Shown piece after piece: positions 44,713 to 56,411 of a DNA stretch of 64,000 nucleotides. Below the pieces are notes generated by a model. The model saw nothing but the letters and a program-made list of their open reading frames with translations, did no database searches and was not told where the DNA came from. This stretch comes from Cercophora sp. LCS_1 (lineage: Eukaryota > Ascomycota > Sordariomycetes > Sordariales > Lasiosphaeriaceae), in the NCBI GenBank assembly GCA_036250225.1, contig JAPZLL010000017.1, forward strand, positions 124,001 to 188,000. The letters are read 5' to 3'. A program made the position numbers and the translations under genes. Each line of letters opens with the position of its first letter. Positions within the stretch are counted from its first letter, which is position 1.

Positions 44713-45133
44713 GATAGGTATTTAATATAAATAAGGGACATTGGGGTTAGAAAAAAGTAAGTATATTACTAACTAAAATAGGGATATTGAAGAAAAAAAG
44801 TAAAAAAAGTATAAAAGGGATTATATAAAGAAATTAATTAGATTAAAACTTGTAGAAAGTATTTTATCAATTATACCATTAACTTTGCAGATTTGCCTAA
44901 TATAAAAGGATCTTGGGTCTGGCAAAGGGTTGGTATCTCCTAAGTAGAGGTTACATTTACGCATTAAACCGCCTCCTCTAAGCCCAGCTCAACAGGGATT
45001 GTCCTCAAACACCTACTTTTCGTGGAATAGGTTGAGCCAGAAAAAGGAGGAAGAGGCTGTAATTAATGGCATCTCAGTGCGGTATGACCCGTTAATACGA
45101 TGGGGGAGGCTGGTGTCGTTTGCCAAACAGTAG
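44713..45133 (+). pseudogene. RIP-decayed 3' half of an F-box-like gene related to 35122-36201
   Basis: The part 44740-44880 aligns with 35760-35900 almost base for base if G-to-A and C-to-T changes are allowed (for example AAAGAAATTAATTAGATTAAAACTTGT versus AAAGAAATTGGCCGGGTTAAGACCTGT, shown here as two separate words). After a short gap the frame reads K-D-L-G-S-G ... R-L-H-L-R-I-K-P-P-P ... R-Y-D-P-L-I-R-W-G-R-L and ends at TAG 45131, with one TAG where the intact gene has Trp. The 5' part is the most AT-rich stretch of the window. Confidence 0.78.
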
Positions 45134-47680
45134 GGAGCTGCAGGCTTCATGTTGGAAGGTCCAAAACCATGCCGACTTGTCTTGCGTAGCGTGCCCTTCC
45201 ACCAATAATGCCACGACGCGTCCTCACCAAGGTGAGCAATGACGGATGCAGGACGGGCGAGCGGGGGAGTGAGGAAGCCTTTGCAGAATTTTCTGCATCA
45301 GGAAAGCCGGTCTATTGCTTTCTGCAGCAACACCGCTCAAGCCGCATATGCAGAAGCCTGGTTTGACAGCCGAGATACGAGAGGGAGAGGCGCACTTGCT
45401 CTTTATTCGTGTGGTTTGGGTCCCTTCCCAGCGGACCTTCCTCGGCCGCAGAAAATTTCCAAGTCCGATGGTCTGGAGATCGTCAAATGTGTTTCAAGTC
45501 TTGACTGAACCGTCCGTCGCTGCGCTCCCGGGCTTTGAAGGAGCCGACCGTTGTCTACTTACCGCCGAAAACCAAGGCTTGGCATCTCTTGCGTCCGTTT
45601 TTACGTCGTTCGATATTAGACTTCTGATAGGCACGGCTTTCCAAGCTCTGCCCTCCACCCATCCCCCAAATCGTTCCTCGTCATATCCGATATGGGTGGC
45701 CGAGGCATCTTGTACGAGGTTCCAAGTGCTCAGCCTTTTTCAGTCCGAGCGTTGGTTGACTGCCCGCCCCTCGGTCCCGCCTGCAGGTTGAAGCGCGGTG
45801 AGGTGCAGGCGCCCGCAGCTCATGCCGCTGGTGGTGCGATAAGCTGCACGTACCGACGAGGTAACCTGGGACTGCTTCGGCTACATGCTGGGAAATGCAG
45901 GCATGCATGTATCTACGCCGAAAACGATCTGGGGCCAAACTTGGTTTCCGCGCCCGGTTCTCTCGAACGCCGGCCCGTTCGGGTATGGACATCTCAAGCT
46001 CGGAGTGTACCAATCATAGAGATAGGCCTACGTTTGGGCAATTTGTTTAGAAACGTAAAATTCTGCAAGTACAGCCTTCCTGTGTGCCGCGGGAAAAACT
46101 TTCAGGGGTTTGAGAACTTCCTGCGTCTGGTATCTGTCCATTCAGTCCTTGGCGTCAGCACAGGTGTCGCGTCCGCCACATCGGATAAGGTGGTTCGAGA
46201 AACATAAATACAGACCGCGATCTCCCTGTTTGCCATCCGTCTTTCCAACCAGTCTTTGGATTGAACGACAAAGTCCCTGTCAGATCACCTCCCACAACTA
46301 GCCTCCAGTACCCTGTCCAGCATTGAAGCGGGCTACCTTGTCTGATGACAACTTTGCCAAGATGAACGGGGCCATCAATCGACCTGGGCCAGGGTTGAAA
46401 CCATCGGGCGATTTTTTTTGTCTCTCTGCCCTAGGTGCATGCACAAGACGGAACCGATTTTCAAAATCTCTAGGACTCGGGTTCGGAACTTTGGCCGTTC
46501 GGTCGCTTTGGTGAGCCCCGTCTGCACGCGGCCAGCCCGTGTCCCTTGCTTCGCCCAACCATTTGCTGATGTCGTGCCACAGAGTCGCTCTAACCATGCG
46601 CCGGTCTTGCAGGTTGTCGAATAGATCTAACCACTTTTGGGGCTCGTGAGGGTGGCAGAGTTTACTTCATTCTATTACTTTTCCGCACCGAGATGATCGC
46701 GCAGGGATAAAATCGTTGCAAATCTTCGTTACAGGCATCTTGTAGATTCAGAGACTTGCAGACATAGCTGAATATTCCGGCCCAAGTTGTGCAGATGCTT
46801 CCGACGGAGCATATTGAGGGTCGAGAGTTATCATGAAATTGTGTTTTCCCGCTGTCCATTGCTGCAGCTGCATGTCTCGAGCAGGTGCAGAAAGCGGCAG
46901 TTAGAGTGGTTGACAGGAGCTTGGCAGCGTCAAGCAGCGACCGCCCTTGCTCTTGGCCCAGCCCGCGTGCCCTAGGTGCTTGACGGGACCAGGGTGTTAC
47001 GACGCCTCCCACTTCCAAGTCGAGCAATTCAGGCCACATTCGGGAATTGGAAATTGGCTGGAGGCAACGGCTACAGACCATCCTTATTGGACGGCTTCAG
47101 TCACGACTGCTCGGTGAACACCGCCATCGCTGCGGGTGCGATGAAAGTGGACTCGGCACATGAACCGGCCCTCGAGACTATCGAGTCCCCTTCTACGGAA
47201 CTTTCAAGCTGTCATCTTGTATCAGCCTCAATCTTTACTCCAGTTGGTGAATACCGCAGCCGCGCAACTGACCAAGACTCGGTTGGGCATGCCGGAGCGG
47301 TATCTTGCTTTCAGCATATTTGCGCAAGCACAACTGTATGCGGGGAATGTTATAGAATCCAAGGGCAGTCTAATTAGCCCTTGAACACTGCTACCTTATG
47401 ATCATGAACGTCTGCCTCGGGAAGTGAGATTACCTTCACTGAGACCACATAGTTCCTGAGCGCACCGTCAATGGACAGCAGTTCAAGATCGGCGCAATGG
47501 AGCCCCGACTTCCGCGATGGAACACCAGTGTAGGCCTCGATGCAGCCACGGGAGGGTGAAGGAACTTAGACCTCCCAAGGGTGGGGGCAGGACAACTCTC
47601 TGGGATGAACCGAGATCGATCCAAAGCGCCATGATTGCCTTTCCGGCCAAGAGATGGGCTGAAAGACTTCCATTATTCAT

Positions 47681-47935
47681 TCAAGCCCCCGAGAAAAATT
47701 TTCTCTCCAAGGACAAGGAAGTTGAAAGTGCAGTTTCAGTCTTTCCAAGTGGGAGTGCGTAGGGAATTGATTGGTTACACTCCGCATCGTGGCTGCCGCC
47801 AAGGGTTGCCTTCTTCATGCACTCGATGCAGAAGGAGGCAGATGCACAAACAGGGCATTGCATTCCTAATGTGGTGTCAAAGATTGAGTTGAGTCCACCG
47901 CCTCCTGCCGGGCAACAACACTGCAGCTCTACCAT
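47681..47935 (-). CDS. Small cysteine-rich ORF, unrecognised
   Basis: An ATG-started 84-codon frame with nine cysteines: M-V-E-L-Q-C-C-C-P-A-G-G-G-G ... M-Q-C-P-V-C-A-S-A-S-F-C-I-E-C-M-K-K-A, a possible zinc-binding arrangement, then D-A-E-C-N-Q. There is no signal peptide. It could be one exon of a larger gene or chance. Overlapping plus-strand frames are equally open, so confidence is low. Confidence 0.25.
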   Translation of the reverse strand: MVELQCCCPAGGGGLNSIFDTTLGMQCPVCASASFCIECMKKATLGGSHDAECNQSIPYALPLGKTETALSTSLSLERKFFSGA

Positions 47936-49137
47936 TTGCGGCCCTCCCAGAATCGTGTTCCCTGTCTGGCTCGGTCCGATCGGAGGTGAATCCCGAAACC
48001 CCCAACATCGGGAAATCGGTGCCGACTTTCTCGCTTTCGCTTTGGCTCAAACCCTCCCTCAGAGGCACCCACGGCCTGACCGGGCGATACCCCGGTGATG
48101 TGCCGGACGAAATCGGGGCGCGGAGTCCGAGCCATCGGAAAAGTGGGACGTGGTTTTGTACCCCGCTTGACCCACACCGGCGCCGGGACTCCGGTCCCTC
48201 TCGGAGGAACCGTAAACCAGCCGTGACCTCATTTGCATCATCACAGGAGTATCTGCAACCCCTATTGCCATCGCCGCACTCAAACTTCTCCCGCATGTTG
48301 GTCGGCCAAACTTCTCTTTTATCAGCGAGGTAGTTTCTTCAGAGACAATAATGGTTACCCGACGCACCCAACGCCAGACATTATCAAGCCGAGCTTGGAG
48401 ATCTTAATTGTCATCAAGCAAAGGCATGCCTCGTTTGACCGCCCATGGAGTCTTGGACTGTGTCAAAACTGATAGCCACAATCCGAAAGCTTTGTCGGTC
48501 TGGCGTCGCCAACGGGCATACTTGGGAGGTCGCAGTTGGGCCGAACGCCCGATGTGTTCTTCCCCCCTGTCACGCCTCGGCCGTGCCTCGAGGCGAAAAT
48601 ATTTTTCTCACCACGAAAGCCAATGTTCACCTGCGGGGTGAAGCCTCGCCTTATTGGCCAATATCTGGCGTCAGCGGACGTTGGGGTTGGCTTGCTGTGC
48701 CGCGTACCCAATGAAGGGGCCCGACCGGGGGATCAACCATCAACCAGAGCTCTGGGGAGCAGGGTTTGTCTGCCGGCAGGGGTCTGTTGCGGCGCGTTAA
48801 ACTAGAAACGGAAGTTGACGGCAAAAGGCGAGCTTGGGGCGAGCATGCAACCACGGGCCCGCAGCACACAGAAAATGAAGGCACCAGTGCCCCAGCCTGC
48901 CCGTTGTCTTCTGTATTCTTTGTTTGACAACTGGAGCTAATTTTCTCGTGTGAACCACCTTGAGGCTAACGCCGCCAAATCCCTGCTAGGAACAGCTGCA
49001 GCTGTGTGAGCGTGTCGGTCTCAGTTGATCAGCTGAAGTTGCGCTGTTAACATGTTTCCCAGCGATCAGTGATCCCTTTAACTAGAATACTTATTGCGCC
49101 TCCGGACTGGAGCACACAGAGATGTCTTGTTCTCGAG

Positions 49138-49144
49138 TATAAAG
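49138..49144 (+). promoter_or_regulatory. TATA box of small-family gene 2
   Basis: TATAAAG, 150 bp upstream of the ATG at 49294, comparable in position to the boxes of the other family members. Confidence 0.6.
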
Positions 49145-49293
49145 GCTGTGTGGGCTTTCCCAAACATTTTTCAAACTCCTGCGATTTCGGTTATCCTTTT
49201 CGGGTTGATGAAAAGCAAACCACGCTGTATTCTCAAACGGGAATTAAGTACCCCCATATCCTTTCTCTTTCATACTTGTCGGATCCGAGAACA

Positions 49294-49605
49294 ATGGCCG
49301 AGTCGCAAACCGCTACCCAGGTCCCCGCCTCGACCACTACCCCAGCTAGGTGATTCTCCTCTCTACTCACCTCCGCATTTATTCTCGCCGCCTCTTTCTG
49401 TTCACCTAGTACGGAGACCTCCTACTAAGAACCAAACAGCGCCACAAATGCCGGATCCTCGCCACTCACAGATCATGTAACAAGCTACGTGCCCGACAAT
49501 GTCATTGCTCGAATCCAATTCCTTCCCCAACAGGCCAGAGATGAGCAAATCCGGCGTCTCGATCATGAAGTGAATCAGCTCGTGAACATCATCACCAAGC
49601 GTTAG
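49294..49605 (+). CDS. DNVIARIQ small-protein family, member 2
   Basis: Two exons (49294-49349, 49440-49605), 73 residues. The 90-bp intron (GTGATT...AACAG) is phase 2, splitting AG|C (Ser) at the same place as member 1, and exon 1 is again 56 nt. The N-terminus is Thr/Pro/Ala-rich (M-A-E-S-Q-T-A-T-Q-V-P-A). The module is S-Y-V-P-D-N-V-I-A-R-I-Q-F, linker, then R-R-L-D-H-E-V-N-Q-L-V-N-I-I-T-K-R, slightly shorter at the end than in the others. No signal peptide or membrane segment. Function unknown. Confidence 0.75.
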
Positions 49606-50504
49606 GGGCGGAATGGCCTTTTGGGGAAGTGGAGTTCGCTAAGAAGAAAGCGTGATAGAGACTAGGATGCAGACCAAAATGTGATAGTGGGAAAAACACA
49701 AAATCTATACAGCAGAGGGGATTGCCTACAGTAGATTGAAAATTCGATACAGTTTCTGCAAAGTAATTACCTTCATTTTTGGGGTACAAAACCCCTCTAC
49801 AAACCCACTATTCCTTATCAGTGCTCGGCAAACCTGGCGAGCCAGAATGGTGGCATGAGGCCTTGGAACACCGAGCCAACACCGAGTTTTAGGGCGGGGG
49901 CCTCCATGCAGTGGCGAGGGCAGGGTTCCTGTCGTCGGGGGGTTTTCTTTCTTTTTTTTTTTTTAAAAAAAAAACCCCCTTTATTTTTTATTTATTATTT
50001 TTTGGCGTTTTAGACCAGGTGGATGTGCTGGCATGCATGACGGGATATACACAAGCCAGGCCACCCTGGTTGAGACCAGACGCCACCGCGTAGAGTAGGG
50101 TGCGAAGGCCATAAGAAACATCAGCGCCCGGCTCAGGCAGCCGGGCATGTGCGGAATCAGGCGAGATTTCAGAGCGGAGAGCCCGTTTCTCGGTTGCTTG
50201 GCCTGGGCACCTTACTTCACTCTGCTTCCAAAGCTGAGCCCACCGCTTCGTAGCCCATTCTGTGCCCAAGGCCTGTTTTCTGCCTGTTTTTGGAGCTTTG
50301 CTCGTGCCGCTCGGTCAGTTTGTGTCAGGGCTTAGGGCTACTGGTACTGCTGTGTGTAAGGTAACGGCTGTCGCCAGGTGCCGCCGTTTTCGCGGATGGG
50401 AGTGCCGGATTGGCACTTCCCTTTATGAGGGAGAGCAGTGCATTTCTGCCTAACCCCTCATTTTCTCACCATTTCACGATCGTGGGAGCAGATCCTAGCC
50501 ACCA
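49606..50504. other. Intergenic with an A/T-C/G inverted repeat
   Basis: Holds the hairpin-like tract at 49937-49979 and otherwise no recognised gene. It leads into the broken HET gene. Confidence 0.5.
49937..49979. repeat. G6-T-rich / A10-C5 inverted repeat
   Basis: GGGGGGTTTTCTTTC then T13, then A10CCCCC. The two halves are complementary at their ends and centre and could fold into a hairpin. It is low complexity and may be hard to sequence accurately. Confidence 0.6.
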
Positions 50505-52406
50505 ATGGACCCAACGCCTATTGACGCCAAGGACACCGTGCCTGACTACTCATACGCAAAGCTGGCCGACGAAGATGAGGTCCGCCTCATTAGCACCCTC
50601 CCAGGTAGACCCGACGACGATATCACTCTGGAGATCCGGCATGCCCCCCCCCCCCCCCCCCGGGTCCTCCACCACCTTCCTCCTCTCAGTCGAGGATGAC
50701 AGTGGCCGAGCTGAACGAAACTCTGCCCCTAAACTGGGAGGCCTTTGAATCGATGATCACCCGGCGTGTGATTTTTTACCACGAAGACCCAGAAACCGGC
50801 GCCTGGGAACCATCATGGACCCACCCCGTTGACGGGTTTGACACTCCCCTTTACATCGACTCCCAAGAGAAGGCTAACGAGGTGCCCAACTATGAAGTGC
50901 TACATAACTCCCGAAGCGATCAAGAAAGGCTGGAACCTCCAGGCGTTGCTTGCATACAGTACCGACACATGGGTCTCAATTGCACGTCTCCTGGATCGAA
51001 GTTGGTTCTTTCGTCTCTGGGTTGTTCAGGACTCGCTCAGGATGCCACCATCCAATGCGGGCATGATACTGCTAGTTGGGACCATTTCTGGAATGCTTGT
51101 TCTTTTCTCTGGTTTTACCCCCTTCTTCCGACTGAGCACGTCTCTAGGGCTCTTACCTGTATGATGGCCGGGAAAGAGTGTTCGGACGAGAGGGATCTAG
51201 TCTATGGTTTGCTGGGTGTCCTATCGGGGGCATATCGGTCCCGCATTAGACCGCAGTACGGCTTGCCGGTTGGGCATGCCTACAAAGATGCGATGCTAGC
51301 CCACATTGAGCACGTGCAACGGCTAGAATTGCTCAGAGCTTGCTATCTAGTTGGCAGAATCCAGCCGGGGCTACCCTCCTGGGTTCCTGACTTTTCGATG
51401 GAAAAGGATGTCGCCAAACAGGCTGGGACGCAATCCGCATCCGGGTTATCACGTTTCTGGGCAACACACAGTTGGTATGATCAGCTGGAGAAGGATGTTT
51501 TACGAGTGGCTGGTGCATGGTGCGCGGCATTTAGATCGGTTAAGAAACCGATCCGAATGCCTAGGGGGCGTGGCTTGGGGGCAAATATAGAGGCTGTCTG
51601 GGAGTTGAATCCTGGTGATCTCGATGCAGCACCGCCTTATGTCGCAGGTGAGCCGTTTCGGGTCGCTTATGCGAAGACGTTGGTTGGCAATTTCCTGCGG
51701 GAGAGATTCCCGACTGACGACTCCCTTAATCTCGAGACTTGGATGACAAGAGCTGCGTCACATCCTCTCCTGGGAGGCAGTGGATCACCTGGCGGAGAAG
51801 TCCTACCATTGCCTTTCTATCAACAAGAGGGTTTAGGCATACTTATTGGGCGGCCATATTTCGTCACGAATGAGGGTTACAGCGGTCTTGGCCCGCCAGG
51901 TACCGAAGAAGGTGAGTATACCGAACCCACAACTTCGGTCATCGACCAATTACGTACTGATCATATTCCCAGGCGACATTGTCTGTGTGATTCTTGGTTT
52001 TGATGCACCGGTGGTTCTGAGACCACATTCTTCCAATCCTCTAATCTTTGCTCTGGTCGGCGAAGCATTTGTCTATGGAATGAACGACGTCACTGCACTT
52101 CTTGGGCATCTACCAAGCCCTTGGAGAGTACAAAGAGAGAGAGGCCCTTCTGCTGATATAGACAGATACCTATTCTTCAATCCGGACACTAATGTTCTCT
52201 CGGAGGAAGACCCGAGATTGGGGCGCCTGGAGGGCTGGACCGACATCACCCGGCCTGAAAGGACTGCCGATGATCCGAAGATATTTGAATACTTCAAGAA
52301 CAACGAGACTGGGGAAGTCATCAACTATGACCCGAGAATGCATCCGGAAGCTTTGAGGGCGCGGGGAGTCGATATAACGGAATTAATTTTGTCTCGTTTG
52401 AGTTAG
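50505..52406 (+). pseudogene. Broken HET-domain gene (core motifs lost, frameshifts)
   Basis: ATG 50505 opens M-D-P-T-P-I-D-A-K ... L-E-I-R-H-A, then an 18-C run (50644-50661). After it three frames carry parts of one protein: S-S-T-T-F-L-L-S-V-E-D; L-N-E-T-L-P-L-N-W-E-A-F ... N-Y-E-V-L, where a HET domain would begin; and, in another frame, W-V-S-I-A-R-L-L-D-R-S-W-F-F-R-L-W-V-V-Q-D. The next part returns to the earlier frame (D-E-R-D-L-V-Y-G-L-L-G-V). An intron (51912 region, GTGAGT...TTCCCAG) joins the last exon G-D-I-V-C-V-I-L-G-F ... F-A-L-V-G-E-A-F-V-Y-G-M. The S-Y-x-W-G and I-D-x-x-C-I-N-Q motifs are absent, so part of the HET core was deleted. At least two frameshifts are needed. Confidence 0.72.
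50644..50661 (+). repeat. Poly-C tract (18 C)
   Basis: Run of 18 C within the 5' part of the broken HET gene. Its length decides which frame follows. The decayed relative at 44400 has a shorter run. Confidence 0.9.
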
Positions 52407-53698
52407 CTGCTTGGCTTCGTTTGTATCCTTTCTCTGGTCTTTAGTGTCATTTGCATCGCCTTTTGCTTTCGGTGAGACCGTCTGTGATTTCTTGAATCCC
52501 ACAAATGCCCTCTTGCCGCCACGGGGCTATTCAGAACGTACTCCGGCTCGCCGGTCCCGAAAAAGCGGGTCTTGACGTTGAAATCTGACCCACATCGGAA
52601 CCCGACCCTTCGGCTCCACCCTCGGCCGTCGGGCCAGAGACATTACCCCTGAAATCCGGGTGGGTCGCACTCAAACTCCATGGCTGCACCGGTTATTGAA
52701 GATCCATTCACGCTCTCAAGAGATGGTGCCCCGGATAACCGTTCGGACATATCGGGCTGCAGCACATCAAGATACAGAAGAATTCTGGAGAACCAAGGCC
52801 TCGATGAAACAAGCCTCATTGAAAATCTATTGGCACGGTCCACCGAGCCCTCTTCTTGACGGCATCCCTCGACATGGTCGTTGGGGAGGCCGCGCGGTGG
52901 CTTGCCAACAATCATCGTCGTGGTTTCTGAGAGGGACTAACAGCCAATTAGCTGGTGTCATCGGCTTGCCCCATAATTACTAGCATGCGGAATTCCAGGG
53001 CCTGCAAAGTTGCTGCTGATGCGAGCCACGCACCCACTCGCTCGGAGCCGCGTTTTTCTGCCGATGTCACCCTTGGCGCTTTGTGCAGGACGCCTGGCTC
53101 AGTCCTGGTGCCCTGAGTGGACGCCACAGTTGACCTCCGAGCGCTAGATTGGCTGGAAGGAGAGGGGCTTTCTGCGGTGTGTATGCACAATTCAACACCT
53201 ACCACACAAGCTGGGCAGTTTGAGCCATTTCCTGCCGCAGACTCACCCGAGGCCGTGGGCATGACGCTGGTGGGCTGCTGTCCGCCCCCCACCTAAGGCC
53301 CCACAAAGGTAGGTACAGGTGCTCACAGACCGGTCGGGTCTCTGTGGGGGTGCCAGTTCCAACGGAAAACAAACCTGTCAATCCGCAGGTAATTTCGATG
53401 TGTCAACCTGTCATTTCTGGTTCGGAGGTGTGCCAGCGGAGTGTGAGCCTAGTTTCCCCCGGGAAATAGAAAAATTGGAAGCAAGAATGTCCCTCGCCCC
53501 TCACAAGCCTAAAATTCGACCCCCATATGAAATCGGATGACTAGTCTAGAGGACCAATATCACCCATAGGAACATTTTGAACGACGGATACCCCACGCAG
53601 ACAATTTAAAGTGTGTGTCACAACGTAGTCAATACGGAGCGGAGTTTTGGTTCAATGCTTCTCATTGCGTCTCAGCAGACCTGCGATTCCAAGTAACT
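52407..53698. other. Intergenic, no gene seen
   Basis: 1.3 kb between the broken HET gene and small-family gene 3. Nothing recognised. Confidence 0.55.
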
Positions 53699-54002
53699 TC
53701 AAGCCTTTTCATCTCCCGTAATGATCCTAGCGAGCCTTTCCACTTCTCGTTTGAGCTTGTTGTTCCTGTCTCTGGTGTCTTGTCCCATGCAGAACTGAAT
53801 GCGGGCTATGATGTTATCGTGGTGGTATCCCTCACACTCGGCTGGCAAAGGAGAGGTTGGCGACGGCGCCTCGACATCTGGCTGTCTATGACAGCGTTAG
53901 CTCAGGGTTCTGAACACCCATCTTGATGAAGTGGAGGACGAACGACATGGCGGGATAAGTGGTCCTGCTGGATGGCACAGGGGGGAATTGGGATTGCTTC
54001 AT
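53699..54002 (-). CDS. DNVIARIQ small-protein family, member 3
   Basis: Two exons, complement(53699-53885, 53947-54002), 80 residues. Exon 1 is 56 nt (18 codons plus two bases), matching members 1 and 2, and exon 2 is 187 nt, matching member 4. The 61-bp intron has GCTAAC branch and ATAG acceptor; its donor GTCGTT is atypical. N-terminus M-K-Q-S-Q-F-P-P-V-P-S-S-R-T-T. Module G-Y-H-H-D-N-I-I-A-R-I-Q-F, then D-R-N-N-K-L-K-R-E-V-E-R-L-A-R-I-I-T-G-D. The ATG and frame are supported by the shared layout. Function unknown. Confidence 0.7.
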
Positions 54003-55189
54003 GACGAAATCGGCGTGTTGAGCCTCCCTATCAAAGTACCAACGGACAGAAGGTAAGGGAGATGATGAACGACTGGACTGGTTGTTAAGGTGGAGATTGC
54101 TCTGGTTTTTTTCGATTGTTGTTGTTGGAGAGGAGATAGGGTGAGACTATTTAGAGAGCAAGACGATATCTCGTCTTTTTATAACCAAATGAACGGATGT
54201 GCAGGTGCCCAAGTACATGAGAAACAGGACTGGTAAGCCAAAGCCAACCCCCACATCAGTATTCGTGAACTTAGATTTCCCTGTGCCTTCGACGCAACGC
54301 GGCTGGCCCAGAAGACATGGGGCCCAGGTCACAGATTGAATGCGGACTAACAGGAGATGAGCATACACCAAGTAGGTACCTACCATGATCGGAGAGCTGG
54401 ATTCGTTAGTGCCTTTCGAAGGGGAGACATAGCGTGTACTACGAGTCGTAGCAATCGGAGAGTGCGGGTCTTGGGAGTGGAAATGAGCGCGAAGAACAAA
54501 AAAGCACATTCCTCAGACCGAAGTCAGGACCAGGCCCCCCAACGGCTGGCAGACTGGAATGGACCGCTACACCTCCGCCGGAGTATTTATTGTTAGTGCA
54601 GTGAGGGTTTTTTTCGCTGCGGCTGGCTGTGCCCACGCTAACCTTAATTACCCCGGCGGAGGTGTGCTGTTGTTGGATACCACATTGCACCAGAAGCGTT
54701 TCTTGACAAATGTGGCTGTCGGAACCCTTGCAGCCGCATGTCGCACGACCAATCGGAAATTTTGCAGGTATAAAGGAGAAGGGAAGTAATGGTGGGGGTC
54801 AGGTGCGGTTGCTTGAATCCCTTCTGGTGACATGCAGCCCGCTCTGCATTTATCTGCATTTGGGGCGGCGAGTGGCAGTCTCTCTTTTTTCTTTTTTTTT
54901 CGCCGACGACTTTGTGTGTGTCAAACTTGCAAAACCCTCACGTGCACACTGCGGCCCATGGTACCCGATAAATCAAGCCACGAATATTTTCGCACATTAG
55001 TGGTGAAAGACAGTGTTATCTTGAGAGACCCAGGCCCAAGACTGGCTTGCCTGGGGTTGGTCCAAAAACGGGGCGGGAGAGTGGACGAAATCGTTATTCA
55101 ACGGCACTCGAGTTCAATTCAGACTATCAACCCCAAGTGGACCTGCACGCAGCCTTCACCTGCTAGAATGCAAACCACTCCGACTTGGT
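54003..55189. other. Intergenic with a promoter, no gene seen
   Basis: Holds the promoter of member 3. Other frames have no motif and no splice support. Confidence 0.55.
54175..54183 (-). promoter_or_regulatory. TATA box of small-family gene 3
   Basis: Minus-strand TATAAAAAG(ACGA), about 175 bp upstream of the ATG at 54002. The bases after it (GACG) are shared with the box of member 4. Confidence 0.58.
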
Positions 55190-56411
55190 CTACGTCACCA
55201 AGAAGGTAATGTTCGACGGATTGGTTCCGGTATGTACACTCTCTTCTACCCCAGGCTCCATTGCCTTCCAATCACCCTTGCCATCCCGCTGATAGGATAC
55301 TTCGATCACGGATGTCGCAACATCAGGACTGCCAATCGCAACAAACACCGCCTGATGCTCTTCCATAGTCGACAGCTCAACCGTATACGTGGAAGTAGAC
55401 GACGAGATTGCTCTCAGATGATTCTTTGTGAATTGCTCGCCGACGTCTAGTGCAAGTGGTTGTTGGCGGGCGACTTTCTCCCACCACTGCCCCGTCGTGT
55501 TGATAATGGCTCCGGACGGGTAAGTGATACTCGTACTGGCGAGGGCGCGGTTGAAACCATGAAACACGCCCCTCAGTTCCTGGTTCTTGACCACCTGCTC
55601 GTGGGCATGTCGGGAATCGAGGCCTGGATCTTGCCGCTTCACCCACTCAGTAATCCGCATTGCCGGCCATCCCGTGTTATGCAAGTAGTGCCAAAAGAGT
55701 GCTACTTGCTCCCCTGGGCCCATGATACCATTGTAGCCCTCGGGAAAGTTACCGAAGCCGAAATTGGCCCGCGAGTATTCGACCAGCTCCGAGGTTGCCG
55801 GGAAGGCCAGCCCGTCGAAAAAAACGGGCAATGTTCCTGAACCACCATGGATGCGGCGCCTCCAGATGCGGATGGTAGAACCGCTGCGCGCAATGATACA
55901 TGTTCTTTACTAACTCGTTCTCTATCCACAAGGGGGTAACTGGTTCCGTTTCGAGTGGAAAAACCAGGACAATGTAACATGGCCTGGCACTGTCGCTTCG
56001 CTGGGGGTGTTATCATGGCCGAACCAGATGACCATGTTCGCAGGCTTCGGACGGATCGTCCGTGCGACTGTTATGTGTATGTCGAGGGCATTGGATGCGT
56101 CCCCGGCGTGGGAGGCAAAGAGATCAAGACCTGCATTGATGGCGTCTTCGGCAGCAATCAACACTTTTGCTTTGTTGGGGTTCTCTTGCCACGGCTTTTC
56201 GGTCGGGTAGAGGGTGGCTGTAGTGTTTGTGTCGGGTCTGGCGAAGCTCTTGACATTCGATTCAAGACATGTGGACGCGTTAAAAAACCTCTAGCTATGG
56301 ACTATGCGGTCGTGTCTCGACCAGCGAGGGCAAAGGAGAAGTCCCCTCGGCACTAACGGGTGAGGCGAGTGAGAGAGCTGCCACGGTGGCGAGTAATTGC
56401 ATCAGCTTCAT
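55190..56411 (-). pseudogene. Secreted protein of unknown family, frameshifted
   Basis: The start at 56411 encodes M-K-L-M-Q-L-L-A-T-V-A-A-L-S-L-A-S-P-V-S-A-E-G as a signal peptide (written here as single residues of 23; the core L-L-A-T-V-A-A-L is the hydrophobic part). An intron ending before S-F-A-R-P-D is plausible. The body reads I-A-A-E-D-A-I-N-A-G-L-D-L, M-V-I-W-F-G-H-D-N, W-F-F-H-S-K-R-N-Q-L-P, then a frameshift near 55925 to W-I-E-N-E-L-V-K-N-M-Y ... W-W-F-R-N-I-A-R-F-F. A T7 run at 55820 (one T too many) shifts frame to D-G-L-A-F-P-A-T-S ... G-E-Q-V-A-L-F-W-H-Y-L-H and on to the stop at 55190. Two indels interrupt it. I recognise no family. Confidence 0.6.

Larger units (their letters stand above)
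45134..49293. other. 4.2-kb gene-poor region
   Basis: I find no protein family, tRNA or transposon end here. Short GC-neutral frames occur on both strands. A frame at 47160-47384 (+) ends Q-L-T-K-T-R-L-G-M-P-E-R-Y-L-A-F-S-I-F and looks helical, but has no start or family. A small Cys-rich frame is listed separately. The TATA box of the next gene lies at 49138. Confidence 0.5.

Noticed and set aside
49937..49979. A/T-rich inverted repeat considered as a transposon end or terminator
   Set aside because: No second copy, target duplication or transposase was seen; simple homopolymer pairing explains it.
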